NCBI GenBank assembly: GCA_002839675.1
Contig: PGYM01000001.1
Span: 858,683-922,682 of the forward strand
Length of the DNA stretch: 64,000 bases
Source of the DNA: Methanomicrobiales archaeon HGW-Methanomicrobiales-1
GTDB lineage: Archaea; Halobacteriota; Methanomicrobia; Methanomicrobiales; Methanospirillaceae
Direction: 5' to 3'
The position numbers were made by a program, and so were the translations under genes. Shown one piece after another: positions 45,445 to 54,996 of this stretch. Numbering within the stretch: position 1 is the stretch's first letter; every line of letters starts with the position of its first letter. Under the pieces are notes generated by a model. The model was not told the DNA's origin. It saw only the letters and a program-made list of their open reading frames with translations, and searched no databases.

Positions 45445-47754
45445 TTATTCCGGAGTTTTGTGCTTTCGTGCATCCAGCCAGGCAGTGAACTGGCCCATGA
45501 CGGACAACACTGCCGGCATGATGAAGATTGCACCTAAGAGCGAGAAACCAACAGCAATCAATGTCACAATACCGAAGTTGCTGATAATCGGGAAGCTCGC
45601 AAGGCAGAGTGCCGAGAACCCGAAAAAGGTTGCAAGTCCTGAAACGGTAATCGCAGTGCCGATTTTCTGAACACTTTCCTGGATTGCCGCTATCGGATCA
45701 TGGAGCCGCTCTTGTTCTTCGGAATACCGTTCCATTACCAGTATGGTATACTCAGCAGCAACACCGATTGTCATGGATCCCATTGTCGCAGTCATCGGTG
45801 TATAGGCTATGCCGAGAATATACATGGCAACCGCATTCCATCCGACGATTGCAATAATCGGGACAAGTGGGGATACCGCATGGAAATGCCGGTACACTAA
45901 AACGAGATAAATAAAGATTAACAAAAATCCCAGCAGGGTCATCTCATCCTTTGATGAGGAGAGATCGTGCATTAAGGACGTGAAAAGTTCGAACCTGCCG
46001 GTCGGTTGCACCGTCATTCCTACCGGGGGTTCAAGGAATGCGATATCCGATATCATCTGTTCTTTTAAGGATGCCTGCTGGGTGGACTGGAGTTTTACCG
46101 TACCGAACTGGATCACCGCATTCATCGAGCCGCTTATATACGGTTTTTTGACGGATTCCGGGATCGTTTCCAGCACGGCATTCAGCTGGCTCTGGGTCTC
46201 GGGCATCTGGTTGTTATTATAGGCAAGGATATACGTGACGATACTGGTTGCCCGGGTCAGCTCCGCATGGTGGCTGAGCTCATAATCCTGGTATTTCTTC
46301 ACCCATTTTATGGTATCGAGGTCTGTCACCCGTGGGCCTTCTATATAGATGGCAGCAGAATCCGTAGACCCGATGACCCGGCCTACCTTGTCCATCTGGA
46401 TCTTTGCCGGCATATCGCTCGGCACAAAGGCGTTTTCATTGGTCTCAATGGCAATAACCGCATCAAGCTGGAAACCGATCACTGCAACCAACCCGACGAC
46501 CAGCAGGATCGGTATCGGGTTTTTGGCAATTTTCATCGAGGTCTCGGTGAGGAAATGCGCATAGGAAAATGAGCCTTTCTTGTTTGCGTTCTTCCGGGGA
46601 AGTCCACTTCCTTCATCGAGGGAATCACAGGCACCCTCACCCACGGCATAACAGACCGTAGGAGCGGGGCCTTTTGGTTTGTACTTGAGGAGAACGGCAA
46701 TAGTAGGCATACCGATGAGCGAGATGCAGTAACAACACATCACACCAATAATGGATACTATGCCAAAGGAACGGATCATCGGCACCGGGGAGATGAACAT
46801 TGCCAGGAAACCCATGCAGGTTGCAAGCATTGCATACAAAACAGCAGGACCCGTCCGGGTAACCGTCATAAAAACTGCATCTTCCAGGGAACCCTTCCGG
46901 GCCTCTTCATCAAAACGGGCATGAAACTGGATCGCATAATCGATCCCAAGACCGATGAGCACCGGGAAAGCCCCGACCACTGCCATGTTTAACTGGATGC
47001 CGGCCAGTCCCATGAGTCCTAATGAGGTGACAAGCCCGATTCCGACAAGGGCCACCGGCATGAAACGGTAACGGACATAGGCAAACAATATGGCCATGAC
47101 AATGATCATCAGGACCATGGCAGCGCCGATGAGCATTCCCATATCCTTGCCAAGCGAACTCGACATCTCCTTTGAAAAAGCCGGACTACCGGTCACGGTA
47201 ACCTTGGTCCCCGGTGTCGGGTCTGAGGTAGATACGACTTTCTGGACATTGGCAAGAGCACCGTTCCGGACTTTTTCTGATAAGCCCGAATCCAGCTGGA
47301 TCTGCACCAGGGTCATTATATTTGAAGGAACAGCGGTTTTCTGGACTTCCGGGGGAATCTTTGCAACAATGGTGTCGATTTCGGCTTTTGAATGAGGAAG
47401 AACTCCCCCGTTTGCACCTTTGATCAGATCGACAATACCATTGACCGATTTGATATTCTGCTGCTGTCGTACCGATGCTTCAAGGTTATCGATATAGGAC
47501 AGGACATCCGGATTGAGAGGATCATTGGTTTCAATGATCAAAATTAAGGAATCCGACTGAAATGCATCGGTGTACCGGGTGTTGAGGATCCCTTTATCAG
47601 AGTTTTTGTCCAGGTAAACCTCGTTTCCGGTCTGCATGCTGATAAAAGTCATGCCATACATTGCAATGCAGAAAACTAAGACGAGAAGCCCGGCAACCAG
47701 CGCCGGCCGCCGGTTTATGGTGCCTGCAATTGCCTCAAAGATTTTCTCTATCAT
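45445..47754 (-). CDS. RND-superfamily permease (HAE3/MMPL-like)
   Basis: A 769-residue RND transporter with the two-fold pattern of one helix, a large outer domain, then a group of five helices. The first half has TM1 near 17-37, an outer domain to about 200, and helices around 205-370 including FPVLIGLGIDYAIQFHARFD, the signature of this superfamily. The second half repeats the pattern from about 415, with TIGVAAEYTILVMERYSEEQ. At 769 residues it fits archaeal HAE3 and MMPL-like proteins, which often export lipids or hydrophobic compounds. It lies 114 bases after a COG1361 surface protein gene and probably works with it. Confidence 0.92.
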   Translation of the reverse strand: MIEKIFEAIAGTINRRPALVAGLLVLVFCIAMYGMTFISMQTGNEVYLDKNSDKGILNTRYTDAFQSDSLILIIETNDPLNPDVLSYIDNLEASVRQQQNIKSVNGIVDLIKGANGGVLPHSKAEIDTIVAKIPPEVQKTAVPSNIMTLVQIQLDSGLSEKVRNGALANVQKVVSTSDPTPGTKVTVTGSPAFSKEMSSSLGKDMGMLIGAAMVLMIIVMAILFAYVRYRFMPVALVGIGLVTSLGLMGLAGIQLNMAVVGAFPVLIGLGIDYAIQFHARFDEEARKGSLEDAVFMTVTRTGPAVLYAMLATCMGFLAMFISPVPMIRSFGIVSIIGVMCCYCISLIGMPTIAVLLKYKPKGPAPTVCYAVGEGACDSLDEGSGLPRKNANKKGSFSYAHFLTETSMKIAKNPIPILLVVGLVAVIGFQLDAVIAIETNENAFVPSDMPAKIQMDKVGRVIGSTDSAAIYIEGPRVTDLDTIKWVKKYQDYELSHHAELTRATSIVTYILAYNNNQMPETQSQLNAVLETIPESVKKPYISGSMNAVIQFGTVKLQSTQQASLKEQMISDIAFLEPPVGMTVQPTGRFELFTSLMHDLSSSKDEMTLLGFLLIFIYLVLVYRHFHAVSPLVPIIAIVGWNAVAMYILGIAYTPMTATMGSMTIGVAAEYTILVMERYSEEQERLHDPIAAIQESVQKIGTAITVSGLATFFGFSALCLASFPIISNFGIVTLIAVGFSLLGAIFIMPAVLSVMGQFTAWLDARKHKTPE

Positions 47755-47868
47755 ACATCACCGCATTTTTCTTTATAAAAAAATTTGTATCGTAAAGTGT
47801 TCATTGTCCGGATTACTGGATTTACGTGAGACGCCCGGATAAAAACCAGATAAATGGGATTTTAAAAA

Positions 47869-49161
47869 TTATTGTTTCTTCCTGAAATGATAGGCCAGGT
47901 ACAATGCACCGATTATGAGTGCTACGATGATTGAAAGGTAAATCGGATTGGACAGGATGGCAGTTGCACCCGCCGGAGCTGTAACGTTTACCTTGACTTT
48001 CATGGTATCGGAGATATAGGTATTATCGAGTTCATCCCGGTAACGGATTTCCGAATCAAGACCGTATTCCTTGATAGTGGCTGAACGATCAAGGCTCATG
48101 ACATAGGATACCGTCCGGGACTCACCGGACGTTAAGTCCCCGATATAGGCAATATCATCGTTGCTGGTAAAGGGGTCCACTGCACTTATCCGCGCCTGGG
48201 CACTTTTTACCGTGGCATCGCCGGTATTTTTATATTCTACCGTTATAACTTTTTTATTTCCCGGATTCATCTCAGCGGGTGGCGATATAATCGCAAAGTC
48301 GGCTTTGCCCCCGACTGATACGCCGACAGTATCGCTCCGGGAGGTGACAAAGTCCCCTTCATTATTCTGGTACACGACAATTACATCGATCGGATAGGTT
48401 TGTTTCTGGGCATCGCTGGAAACAGATATTTTATACCGGCAATCCACAATGCTGCCGGCTGGGAAATCCCCGATATAGACGCTGCTGTCCGTGGGGATGA
48501 TGGGGCTGTTTCCGTTCCTGATAATTTTTACAATGGATTTTACCCCGTTATCTGACCCGGTGTTCTGGATTTTCAAATCAACATAGCCTTCCGTTCCCAC
48601 GTTTACATGTTCCGGGACTGCTGAAAGGACATTGATGGAAATATCCGGTTTGATCTTTACGGGAACGCTGACAGTCTCATTAATTGTTTTATATAAATAT
48701 TGTATAGAATCTGTACCGAATTGATCAGCCGCGTAGAGGTAGGTATAGCTGATGTCCAGCGGCAGATTGTAGGTCCCTGCGGGGGCTTCCGGATTGATCT
48801 TGGCCGTGAACTGGGCTTTGACATTGGTCCCGCCTTTGAGATCGCCTAACATCTGGGGATCGGATTTGATGACCAGGGGCGCATTTCCCGGCAGTAACTT
48901 TACCGTCAGGAACTTTGCAGTGTTCGGAAGATCATCGCGGTCAACAATATTGGACTGGACAAATTTGAATTCATTCAATCCGATATTTTCAACCACTACA
49001 ATCATCTGAACATCTTGTGCCGGGCTGAACTCATTGGTGCCCGAAATGTATGCCGATAACTGCGGGCTGCCGGCCATATATTTTGTTCCTGCCATTGCAG
49101 GTGCAATCAGGCATGCACAAAAAATGAATAAAATGCATGTTATTGTTCTATAATTTACCAT
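47869..49161 (-). CDS. COG1361-type exported S-layer-domain protein
   Basis: From the ATG at 49161 (AGGAGG 10 bases upstream) it has 430 residues: a signal peptide (NYRTITCILFIFCACLIAPA, then MA), a chain of three to four beta-sandwich modules, and a C-terminal helix (SNPIYLSIIVALIIGALYLA) with tail YHFRKKQ. The modules show repeated patterns such as VNVGTEGYVDLKIQNTGSDN and MNPGNKKVITVEYKNTGDAT, typical of CARDB/NEW3-like domains in COG1361 proteins. Such proteins are commonly paired with RND permeases in archaea, as here, perhaps as an outer-face adaptor. Confidence 0.87.
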   Translation of the reverse strand: MVNYRTITCILFIFCACLIAPAMAGTKYMAGSPQLSAYISGTNEFSPAQDVQMIVVVENIGLNEFKFVQSNIVDRDDLPNTAKFLTVKLLPGNAPLVIKSDPQMLGDLKGGTNVKAQFTAKINPEAPAGTYNLPLDISYTYLYAADQFGTDSIQYLYKTINETVSVPVKIKPDISINVLSAVPEHVNVGTEGYVDLKIQNTGSDNGVKSIVKIIRNGNSPIIPTDSSVYIGDFPAGSIVDCRYKISVSSDAQKQTYPIDVIVVYQNNEGDFVTSRSDTVGVSVGGKADFAIISPPAEMNPGNKKVITVEYKNTGDATVKSAQARISAVDPFTSNDDIAYIGDLTSGESRTVSYVMSLDRSATIKEYGLDSEIRYRDELDNTYISDTMKVKVNVTAPAGATAILSNPIYLSIIVALIIGALYLAYHFRKKQ

Positions 49162-49287
49162 CGATTTATTCCCTCCTTGTACTTGCTGGTTCATTTTGCT
49201 GAATTCTCACCAGGTATCTGTTTGTTTGGGCGGGTAAATTTTACCAGGAACGCCGTTGATGTGGTATTAATGAATGTCTGATTGATA

Positions 49288-49352
49288 TTTATATATTCCT
49301 CCTATGTGTTACCGTTATTTGTTACATACAAATGAAACCTTTATTTGTTACA
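49288..49352 (+). promoter_or_regulatory. Box A and direct repeats before the HTH-PAS gene
   Basis: TTTATATAT at 49288-49296 is a strong box A. TTATTTGTTACA occurs exactly twice, at 49315-49326 and 49341-49352, 26 bases apart, covering the expected transcript start; a related TGTTAC sits at 49306-49311. Direct repeats at this place suit a repressor, possibly the encoded regulator itself or one shared with the divergent surface-protein/RND genes. Confidence 0.5.
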
Positions 49353-49393
49353 CAAACCTAATAAAAGAACAAGTCAATGGGTGTCGTCCTGAA

Positions 49394-50683
49394 ATGGAAC
49401 TTTTTAAAGAAGAATTTATCCGGATTAAAGAGATTTTAAAACAATCTCCTCAGGGAATGAGTGTGACCGAGATCGCACGCGCACTCAACAAGAACAAACA
49501 CTCCGTGGGACACTATCTTGGCATCCTGCTGGTATCCGGTCATGTGCAGATGCGCAATTATGGAAAAGCAAAAGTCTTCTCTCTCTCCTCACGGGTGCCC
49601 CTGGATGCCATGTTCGGCTATACCGATGATATGATCCTTGTCCTTGACCAGAATGAACGGGTTGTCCGGATTAACGATCCTTTTCTTGCCATTATACAAC
49701 AGGCGCGAACAGAAATTATCGGGAACTTATTTTCTTCACTGAAATGCGGAGGAACGGCCGGTGAAGAGATCATCGAAAGGATCCGGGAATCCTTAAAAAC
49801 CGGTATTTTAGATCAGGAGATAGAAATAAAAAAACCTGCACTCCGGTTTTATCGCCAGAAGATACTTCCCGCCGTTTTTGATGACGGTAAACAGGGAATG
49901 ATCATAGTTCTTGAAGATATTACCCTGAAAAAATCTGCAGAGCAGGCTTTGCGTTCGAGTGAAGAAAAGTTCCGCCTCATGGCAGAAAATCTTCAGGACG
50001 GGCTCATAATATATGAAAACGGGAAAATCACCTATGCGAACAGTCGCATTGAGGAAATATTCGGGTATACCCGGCAGGAGTTATCGCTTTTTACCCCTTC
50101 GGATCTTGCAGCCCCCGATGAGCGTGAACGGGTAAAAAAGATCATCGAGGAATGTTTTGTCTCCCGGAATATACCCTCAGATATCCGGTTCTGGATCCTG
50201 AGGAAAGATGGATCCCGCCGGTATATTTATAACCGGATTACTTCCATTGAACACGAAAATTCTATTTTACGGTACATTGTCATTACCGATATCACCGAGT
50301 GGAAACATGCCCAGGATGCGCTTGAAGATCACCTGGGATTTTTACAACACATGATCGATACGTTCCCAAGCCCGATATTTTACCAGGATACGAATGAACG
50401 ATTCCTGGGCTGCAACCGATCCTTTTCAAAACTTACCGGAAAAAGTTTTGCTGACATTGCCGGCAAAACCAGCGGGGAAATCTTTGACCCGGATACCGCC
50501 CGGATTTTAAGTTCCCATGATGATGAGCTTGTAAAAAAGCCGGGTATGCTTACCTACACCGGTGATATCAACCTCCCCGGTCGCTCGAAACGCACTATCA
50601 CCATCCAGAAATCCACCTTCTCTACAAAAGATGGTGCCATGGCCGGCATTGTCGGCCTTATCCTCCCCGATAAGGAACATTAA
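49394..50683 (+). CDS. HTH-PAS sensor regulator
   Basis: A 429-residue protein from the ATG at 49394; an in-frame start at 49304 would place translation inside the promoter repeats. An N-terminal winged-helix domain (residues 1-60: FIRIKEILKQSPQGMSVTEI ... HSVGHYLGILLVSGHVQ) is followed by three PAS domains: about 75-185, 190-310 with EEIFGYTRQELS and a PAC end YIVITDITEWKHAQ, and 315-425 with FLGCNRSFSKLTGKSFADI. There is no kinase or receiver domain, so it probably senses a ligand or redox signal and binds DNA directly. It is divergent from the COG1361/RND genes, which are likely targets. Confidence 0.88.
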   Translation: MELFKEEFIRIKEILKQSPQGMSVTEIARALNKNKHSVGHYLGILLVSGHVQMRNYGKAKVFSLSSRVPLDAMFGYTDDMILVLDQNERVVRINDPFLAIIQQARTEIIGNLFSSLKCGGTAGEEIIERIRESLKTGILDQEIEIKKPALRFYRQKILPAVFDDGKQGMIIVLEDITLKKSAEQALRSSEEKFRLMAENLQDGLIIYENGKITYANSRIEEIFGYTRQELSLFTPSDLAAPDERERVKKIIEECFVSRNIPSDIRFWILRKDGSRRYIYNRITSIEHENSILRYIVITDITEWKHAQDALEDHLGFLQHMIDTFPSPIFYQDTNERFLGCNRSFSKLTGKSFADIAGKTSGEIFDPDTARILSSHDDELVKKPGMLTYTGDINLPGRSKRTITIQKSTFSTKDGAMAGIVGLILPDKEH

Positions 50684-50853
50684 GTTATTCCCGGTTTTGT
50701 TGCACATTAAAATCCATAACAATGTATCCCCTTCTTTTCCCGATATGGCCTAAATTAAGCCCGTTGGAGTTGTAAAAGACCCCAACAAGGGCTGAATTTC
50801 CTTCAAACTTCTTAAAAAGCCTTATTTATGATGAAACACTCACTATCTGTTTA

Positions 50854-51543
50854 ATGAAAGCGCTGGTTTGCTACCTGATCCTGGGGATGATCTTACTATT
50901 ATCGGTCAGTTTATCCGGTTGCGTGGCACCCCCAGCAGAAAAACCGATAATTCCTGCGGGCACGTATGAGCCGGATCAACCGGCTTCTGAGGAAACAACA
51001 ATCCCCACGCCCATCATCGGTTTTGTCACGATAGAGACTCCCTATGTGACTCTTGAACCGGTTTCAGTATCAGGAACCGCAAACCCCTCCGCATATACCA
51101 CACTTTCCCCGGTTACCCCCATCCCGGAAGATTATGTGGTCATTTATTCAATCAATAACCAACCATTTGCCTACAATAAAACTGCAGTATCGTTCGACCT
51201 GAAAAACCCCCCGATGCGTATCGATTTTACCTTATCTGTTACTAATACAACGAGAAATATTGAGGGCGACAGCCGGACACTTACAAATGAATGGACTTCC
51301 TTTAGCGTAAGTAATTTTGATCCAACTGCATATTTTGAAGTAACGGTTCGTGAAAAAGCATCCGGCAAAATCATACTACAGGATGGTTTTGGTCAGAGTA
51401 AACAATATGGAACAGAAAATCCCCGTCATTTGAAAATACTCACCCGGGGAGATTATCTCATTGAATTTGGCGGAAATAAGGTTTTTGCGAATATAAATCT
51501 GTCCGTGAAACGAGAGGGAAATATAAATCAAAGTGTAGAATGA
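50854..51543 (+). CDS. Predicted lipoprotein, function unknown
   Basis: A 229-residue exported protein. The N-terminal helix VCYLILGMILLLSVSLSG runs into a lipobox LSGC with Cys23. A Thr/Pro-rich linker spans about 30-95; the C-terminal domain (about 100-220) is beta-rich (FTLSVTNTTRNIEGDSRTLT, FSVSNFDPTAYFEVTVRE) and resembles immunoglobulin-like or CARDB-type folds. No enzymatic motif is seen. It stands alone. The similar layout to the lipoprotein at 15437-16285 (lipobox, Thr/Pro stalk, globular domain) suggests the same type of surface display. Confidence 0.7.
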   Translation: MKALVCYLILGMILLLSVSLSGCVAPPAEKPIIPAGTYEPDQPASEETTIPTPIIGFVTIETPYVTLEPVSVSGTANPSAYTTLSPVTPIPEDYVVIYSINNQPFAYNKTAVSFDLKNPPMRIDFTLSVTNTTRNIEGDSRTLTNEWTSFSVSNFDPTAYFEVTVREKASGKIILQDGFGQSKQYGTENPRHLKILTRGDYLIEFGGNKVFANINLSVKREGNINQSVE

Positions 51544-51649
51544 TATCTCCATTTTTTCATAATCCGGTCCTTATAATCAAATGTTATTTTTCAAAACGGT
51601 GAATTATTTAAGCGATGACAACATTTTATGTAAAGCAGAAAGTAATCGG

Positions 51650-51721
51650 GTCCCGGTAGGGTAGTGGACATCCTAAAAGATTGCGGATCTTTTGACCCGG
51701 GTTCAAGTCCCGGCCGGGGCG
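51650..51721 (+). tRNA. tRNA-Arg (anticodon GCG)
   Basis: A cloverleaf can be drawn: acceptor GTCCCGG/CCGGGGC (one G-U pair), D-arm GGGT/ATCC, anticodon stem AAAGA/TCTTT with loop TTGCGGA (anticodon GCG), variable TGAC, T-arm CCGGG-TTCAAGT-CCCGG, discriminator G. No intron. A TATA-like ATTATTTAAG lies about 45 bases upstream. Confidence 0.93.
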
Positions 51722-51864
51722 TACAACATTTTTCTCATGAAAGTTTTCTGAGATTTTTTTAAAGTTTTTTAATTAGTCAAACCCTTTTTAAAAAAGATGG
51801 AAACCTAACTGGGATTTGCCCGACAGGTCCCCGTGAAAGTATCTCTCTTTAATCTGTGACTGAC

Positions 51865-52659
51865 TCAGAGCATTTGTTTCATGATCAATGCAGTATACCC
51901 GCATCCCACGATTACCAGAACCGCAATCGTGGCATAATCTCTCTTCTGGAACGCAAACTCCCGAAGCCGCGTCCGGGTTCCCGTACGATACCCCCGGATA
52001 TCAATGGTAAGACCCAGGACGGTGGCCCGGGCAAGGGCATTGGAGACCAGCGGGATGACAATCGGTGCAACACTGCGGACTTTTCCTATAATACCGTCTC
52101 CCGGGTTATACCCGCGTGCCAGCTGGGCTTCATGAATACGCTTTCCTTCAATCTGGAGAGTGGGGATGAAACGCAGGGCAATAAGGAACATAAGGGTATA
52201 ATCGACCGGGATTTTCAGGCGCTCCATGGTATGGACAATATCCCGCGGCTGTGTTGAGATTACAAAGAGCTGGAAGACGCAGATGAGCACCATGAACCTG
52301 AGCGTCAGGACCAGCCCGAATTCTATTGCCCCGGTAGTGATCGGGATATGACCCCCGATAAGGGGAATTACTAACGGGATCAAGTAACCAATCGTCTCGC
52401 CGCTGGGCATCGTGATGATGGTGAGGCCGATGAGAATGATGCTCATGAGAGCAATCAGCTTGAACTGCTGCATCACTTCGGTACTGAGACTGGCGACATA
52501 GGCAATGATGAGGATGGTGATGACCAGCAGCAGCAGGAACAACAGGTTGGTCGACAGGATGGACATTATGCCGAACAGGAGGATGAAAGCGATCTTGGTA
52601 AATGGGTGAAGGCGATGGAAGAAACCGTCCTTATGGACATACGCGAGAATCTCTGCCAT
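51865..52659 (-). CDS. ecfT: ECF transporter transmembrane component EcfT
   Basis: A 264-residue T component. Helices lie near residues 20-75 and 95-140 and at the C-terminus (ATIAVLVIVGCGYTALIM). The two coupling motifs that grip the ATPases are present: MERLKIPVDYTLMFLIALRF near 145-165 and EAQLARGYNPGDG near 177-190, with the A-x-x-A/L-A-R-G pattern. It begins right after the ATPase stop (GGAGGTGCATAAATG), so it is coupled to ecfA. The vitamin or metal imported depends on the S component. Confidence 0.92.
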   Translation of the reverse strand: MAEILAYVHKDGFFHRLHPFTKIAFILLFGIMSILSTNLLFLLLLVITILIIAYVASLSTEVMQQFKLIALMSIILIGLTIITMPSGETIGYLIPLVIPLIGGHIPITTGAIEFGLVLTLRFMVLICVFQLFVISTQPRDIVHTMERLKIPVDYTLMFLIALRFIPTLQIEGKRIHEAQLARGYNPGDGIIGKVRSVAPIVIPLVSNALARATVLGLTIDIRGYRTGTRTRLREFAFQKRDYATIAVLVIVGCGYTALIMKQML

Positions 52660-54114
52660 TTATGCACCTCCCGGTATCAATGAATCAGAAATAATCCTGC
52701 CTTTTTCCATGGCAACGATCCGGTCTGCACAGGTTATGGCAATATCCTGGTTATGGGTGATGATGATGATCGTATGTCCCTTTTCCTGAAGTGCTTTTAA
52801 TATTTCAAGGACAAGACGCGCCTCATTTCCGTCGAGACCAGTGGTCGGCTCATCCAGGACAATAATTGCCGGCTGCATGGCAATCACGCAGGCTATTGCG
52901 AGACGCTGCCGCTCGCCGCGGGAAAGCCACCGGGGGTAAAGGTCTTTTGTATGTTCCAGCCCGACTTCGGAGAGTGCCGCATCAATGATGGGTTTGCAAT
53001 CCGTAATGCCGAGGTTGTTCAACCCGAACGCGACCTCATCGTAAACCGTATCGGCAAAGAACATATGATCCGGGTTCTGGAATACGAGCCCGACATGCCG
53101 TGCAAGTTCGGTAATTGTGCAGTCGCGGGTGTTTTTGCCCCGGATAATAACATCGCCACGGGTGGGTGTCAGCAGCCGGTTGAAATGCTTGACCAGCGTG
53201 GTCTTCCCGGACCCGTTCTCCCCGACAAGGGCAATGAATTCACCGGGCTGGACCGTAAGATTGATCGAATCGAGTGCCGGGATATCCCCGTAGGCATAGG
53301 ACAGGTCCTGGACCTGGATGATGGGAGATGAAACCGGGGAACCTGTTTCCGGTTTTACCTGGTGGCCGGGTTTCCGGATGCCGGAAAAGTCAGCAATAAC
53401 GATCCTTCCCAGCCGTTCATCAGCAAGAATCTCATCGGGTTTCCCGATAGCGCTGATGGTCCCGTTCTCCATTACCACGAGCAGGTCTACCATGTCCTTA
53501 AAATGCGCATACTTGTGCTCAATGAGAAGGATGGTCTTTCCCTGTTTTTTCAGATCGGTAAGAATGGCAACAATCCGCTTTGTTGCGTGTTCGTCCAGTT
53601 CGGACGTGGGCTCATCGAGAATCAGGATATCGTTTCCCAGTGCAAGGGTTGCTGCGAGTGCTACCCGCTGTTTCTGGCCCCCCGAGAGATTGTGTGGCGA
53701 GCGGTTGCGCAACTCGCCCAGGTACGTGGTGGTGATGATATTTGCGAGCCGCTCTTCTGTTGCTGCTGCATCTAAACCCCGGTGTTCGATGGCCGAGAGG
53801 ATCTCTTCTTCAACCGTCGTAAAAATCATCTGTGCTTCTGCATCGTCAAAAACAATGCCGATCTTCTGGGCAAGCGCTGTTAAGTCGGGATAATCTTTTA
53901 CATCCCGGGCGTCAACGGTCACCCGTCCTTCTTTTTTACCCCCGTATTCATGGTGAAGGATGCCGGCAGCTGCAAGACAGAGCGTTGTTTTTCCGGCACC
54001 GGATGGCCCGGTCACCATGATGCAGCAGCCCCGGGGTAATGAAAAAGAAAGATTATCCAGGGCCTTCTGCACGGTGTGGGGGTAGGTGTAACTGATATTT
54101 TCGAGCCTTATCAT
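52660..54114 (-). CDS. ecfA: Fused double ECF ATPase (EcfA-EcfA')
   Basis: A 484-residue protein with two ABC ATPase domains in one chain. Domain 1 (about 1-230): Walker A TGPSGAGKTTLCL, signature HNLSGGQKQRVALAA, Walker B ILILDEPTSELD. Domain 2 (about 255-480): Walker A VGENGSGKTTLVKHF, signature RWLSRGERQRLAIA (LSRGE rather than LSGGQ) and Walker B IIVLDEPTTGLD. Both keep switch histidines (LIEHKYAH, IITHNQDI). The fusion replaces the usual EcfA1/EcfA2 pair. Its ATG overlaps the S-component stop. Confidence 0.95.
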   Translation of the reverse strand: MIRLENISYTYPHTVQKALDNLSFSLPRGCCIMVTGPSGAGKTTLCLAAAGILHHEYGGKKEGRVTVDARDVKDYPDLTALAQKIGIVFDDAEAQMIFTTVEEEILSAIEHRGLDAAATEERLANIITTTYLGELRNRSPHNLSGGQKQRVALAATLALGNDILILDEPTSELDEHATKRIVAILTDLKKQGKTILLIEHKYAHFKDMVDLLVVMENGTISAIGKPDEILADERLGRIVIADFSGIRKPGHQVKPETGSPVSSPIIQVQDLSYAYGDIPALDSINLTVQPGEFIALVGENGSGKTTLVKHFNRLLTPTRGDVIIRGKNTRDCTITELARHVGLVFQNPDHMFFADTVYDEVAFGLNNLGITDCKPIIDAALSEVGLEHTKDLYPRWLSRGERQRLAIACVIAMQPAIIVLDEPTTGLDGNEARLVLEILKALQEKGHTIIIITHNQDIAITCADRIVAMEKGRIISDSLIPGGA

Positions 54115-54635
54115 TCCTGTCCTCGTGACAATACCCTGCTGGAGGGTATGTAGAGGATTTGGACGATAATCGCATTAAATACCGCAGTTATGACAACGAT
54201 GGGTACAAAGACGATCATGAACCCTTCCATCGTAGCGTACTTTGCAAGGATCTGGGGTGCAACTGCGAAGAGCGCGAGCGCGGCAAAGGTAAAACCGCTG
54301 GCAAGGGTTGCAAGGAACGTTGTGGCTACCGGTGCAAACTGGGATTTGGTCCGGATCAGTGCATAGATGCCGAAACAGACCAGGGCGCCGACCGGTTCAC
54401 TGATCAGGTTGGCGGGAGGGAATATGGAACCCGAGATCAGCATCGAGAGAATACCGGCAACAAGGCCGATACCAAACGCCTCGAAGACCTTGGGGCGGAT
54501 GAGGATGATCGCAAGACAGTAGAATGCGATGATCATGTTCGGTGTGAGCGGGGTATGGAGCATCGCGAGGAAATAGCGAAGGATCGCCCCGATGGCAAGC
54601 AAAATTCCGACTATGGCAATATCTTTTGACTTCAT
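54111..54635 (-). CDS. ECF transporter S component, substrate unknown
   Basis: A 174-residue integral membrane protein of six hydrophobic segments from the ATG at 54635 (AGGAT nine bases upstream; the in-frame GTG at 54644 is too close to it). The start KSKDIAIVGILLAIGAILRY and the loop LTPNMIIAFYCLAIILIRPK resemble ECF S components such as the TrpP-like group, but I cannot assign a ligand. It is the first gene of the S-A-T operon, as is typical for dedicated ECF transporters. The 350 bases upstream contain promoter-like TATA sequences but no riboswitch that I recognise. Confidence 0.8.
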   Translation of the reverse strand: MKSKDIAIVGILLAIGAILRYFLAMLHTPLTPNMIIAFYCLAIILIRPKVFEAFGIGLVAGILSMLISGSIFPPANLISEPVGALVCFGIYALIRTKSQFAPVATTFLATLASGFTFAALALFAVAPQILAKYATMEGFMIVFVPIVVITAVFNAIIVQILYIPSSRVLSRGQE

Positions 54636-54996
54636 GGTAAACACATCCTGATTTAAGATTCTGGTAAGCAGGTGATGGGACGCATACGACTCCGGTAACC
54701 TATAAGTTGCCTAGATTATACGCTGATGTATATTTCTGTTCATTCGTGTATTAAAATGTAACTTTCTAGCAGGTGCTGAAATGGAACCCGGTTACCTGGG
54801 TCAAGTCTTATTTTTCCGTGTGAAAACAAAGGTGAACCGAGATTTTCCCGGAATTGCCCGGAATCTTCTTTTTCCGGAATGCCGGCGCAATTATACACGG
54901 ATATAAGCCATAAAATCCGGTATTAAAACCCTTTTTTGCTCTTAGGATAACATTCATTGCCTTTCACGCGCTCTTTTCACATAAGGAGCAGTCACG
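54636..54996. other. Divergent promoter region without a gene
   Basis: The space between the ECF operon and the malic enzyme gene holds several TATA-like stretches (for example around 54700-54730 and 54895-54905) and AAGGAG just before the malic enzyme ATG. No reading frame or stable structure stands out. Confidence 0.6.
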
